The notes under the pieces were generated by a model. It was not told the origin of the DNA. It saw nothing but the letters and a program-made list of their open reading frames with translations, and did not search any database. The translations under genes were made by a program, and so were the position numbers. A stretch of DNA of 64,000 nt from Mycolicibacterium cosmeticum (GTDB lineage: Bacteria; Actinomycetota; Actinomycetes; Mycobacteriales; Mycobacteriaceae): assembly GCA_016197365.1 (NCBI GenBank), contig JACPVS010000014.1, positions 167,210 through 231,209 on the forward strand. The letters run 5' to 3'. Positions 63,618 to 64,000 of this stretch are shown in pieces. Every line of letters begins with the position of its first letter. The first letter of the stretch is position 1.

Positions 63618-64000
63618 TCAGCCGTCCGGTTTGGGTTCGGCGGGGCCCGGCCGGGTGTCACCCGTGACCTGTTCGGGGTGGTGGTAGATGTTGGTGCGGG
63701 CTTGGCCGGTGTCCAACAGTGGTGGTGGGATCCATTCCACGGTGCCGTCGGCATGGATCACCGTTTTCCAACCCTTCTCCGTGACGTAACGGTTGTGCGG
63801 GCCACAGGCGGACACCATTTCCTCGATATCGGTGTTGCCGTCCTGGGCGAAATCGCTTTTCCCATGATGTGCCTGACACCCCGACGCCGGAACCCGGCAC
63901 CCCGGAAACGTGCAGCCCCGATGCTTGTAGATCAACACCAGGCGCTGATCCGGACTCGCGCAACGGCGGGTCCGCCCAAAATGCAACGGCTGACCCGATA
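63618..64000 (-). CDS. HNH endonuclease-domain protein of the 13E12/DUF222 family, C-terminal part
   Basis: The visible 127 residues are the HNH module. GRTRRCASPDQRLVLIYKHRGCTFPGCRVPASGCQAHHGKSDF is followed by SACGPHNRYVTEKGW. It has two zinc cysteine pairs and the HH dyad of the family. The final histidine context (GPHN) departs from the usual CxxHH form, so activity is uncertain. The N-terminal DUF222 part lies beyond the window. Such genes are multicopy in mycobacteria and often linked to recombination-derived repeats. Its stop abuts the oxidoreductase stop. Confidence 0.8.
   Translation of the reverse strand, partial: SGQPLHFGRTRRCASPDQRLVLIYKHRGCTFPGCRVPASGCQAHHGKSDFAQDGNTDIEEMVSACGPHNRYVTEKGWKTVIHADGTVEWIPPPLLDTGQARTNIYHHPEQVTGDTRPGPAEPKPDG

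Overview
The window is high-GC actinobacterial DNA. Gene order, start codons and single genes all point to a rapidly growing Mycobacterium (Mycolicibacterium). The stretch rlmN–cdsA–frr–pyrH ... amiC–tsf–rpsB–M23–xerC–dprA–comM–yraN ... DUF2469–rnhB–lepB–rplS–lppW–trmD–rimM–khpA–rpsP–SnoaL ... dacB–amidohydrolase–ffh follows, from memory, the Rv2880c–Rv2916c backbone of M. tuberculosis. Accessory blocks are inserted at several joints. No rRNA, tRNA, CRISPR array, prophage or insertion sequence was seen.

1–12.95 kb is an accessory catabolic cluster: a partial flavin monooxygenase, three TetR regulators (two are close paralogues), a NIPSNAP-like protein, a ferredoxin/P450 pair, a GH3 glycosidase, a CaiB CoA-transferase, an APH-like phosphotransferase with a probable late frameshift, a molybdopterin oxidoreductase, an aldehyde dehydrogenase and a SnoaL-like protein. 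Four promoter regions in it carry the same palindrome, TNACA-N14-TGTNA. In three of them one or both half-sites are exactly AGCGTGACA / TGTAAAGCT. This defines a local regulon and is the strongest unexplained signal in the window.

12.95–19.7 kb holds rlmN, a LysR regulator, an EamA exporter, cdsA–frr–pyrH, and a methyltransferase divergent from a MarR regulator. That pair resembles Rv0560c and Rv2887, and has two perfect TCAAC-N3-GTTGA palindromes between the genes. A stand-alone EF-Tu domain-II protein follows.

19.7–28.2 kb is a one-strand run: copper amine oxidase, APC permease, a MacB-type ABC exporter with two unequal permeases, and a YgiB-like / glutathionylspermidine-synthase-like / DUF350 cassette. 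The two permease genes are joined by a 32-bp tandem repeat that encodes a chain of ATGA-coupled micro-ORFs, reminiscent of MIRU elements.

28.2–50.5 kb is mostly housekeeping (amidase, tsf–rpsB with terminator, xerC, dprA–comM–yraN, rnhB–lepB–rplS, trmD–rimM–khpA–rpsP). An inserted block at 38.3–44.3 kb holds a haemophore-like protein, a thioesterase with a CoA-transferase, a dienelactone hydrolase and a flavin amine oxidase.

50.5–64 kb carries the N-acetylglutaminylglutamine amide osmolyte genes (M42 peptidase, ngg, asnO) with an abnormal asnO/ngg junction, two tandem D-Ala-D-Ala carboxypeptidases, a diflavin reductase, an amidohydrolase, ffh, a second molybdopterin oxidoreductase behind a perfect 9-bp-arm palindrome, and a partial 13E12-type HNH protein.
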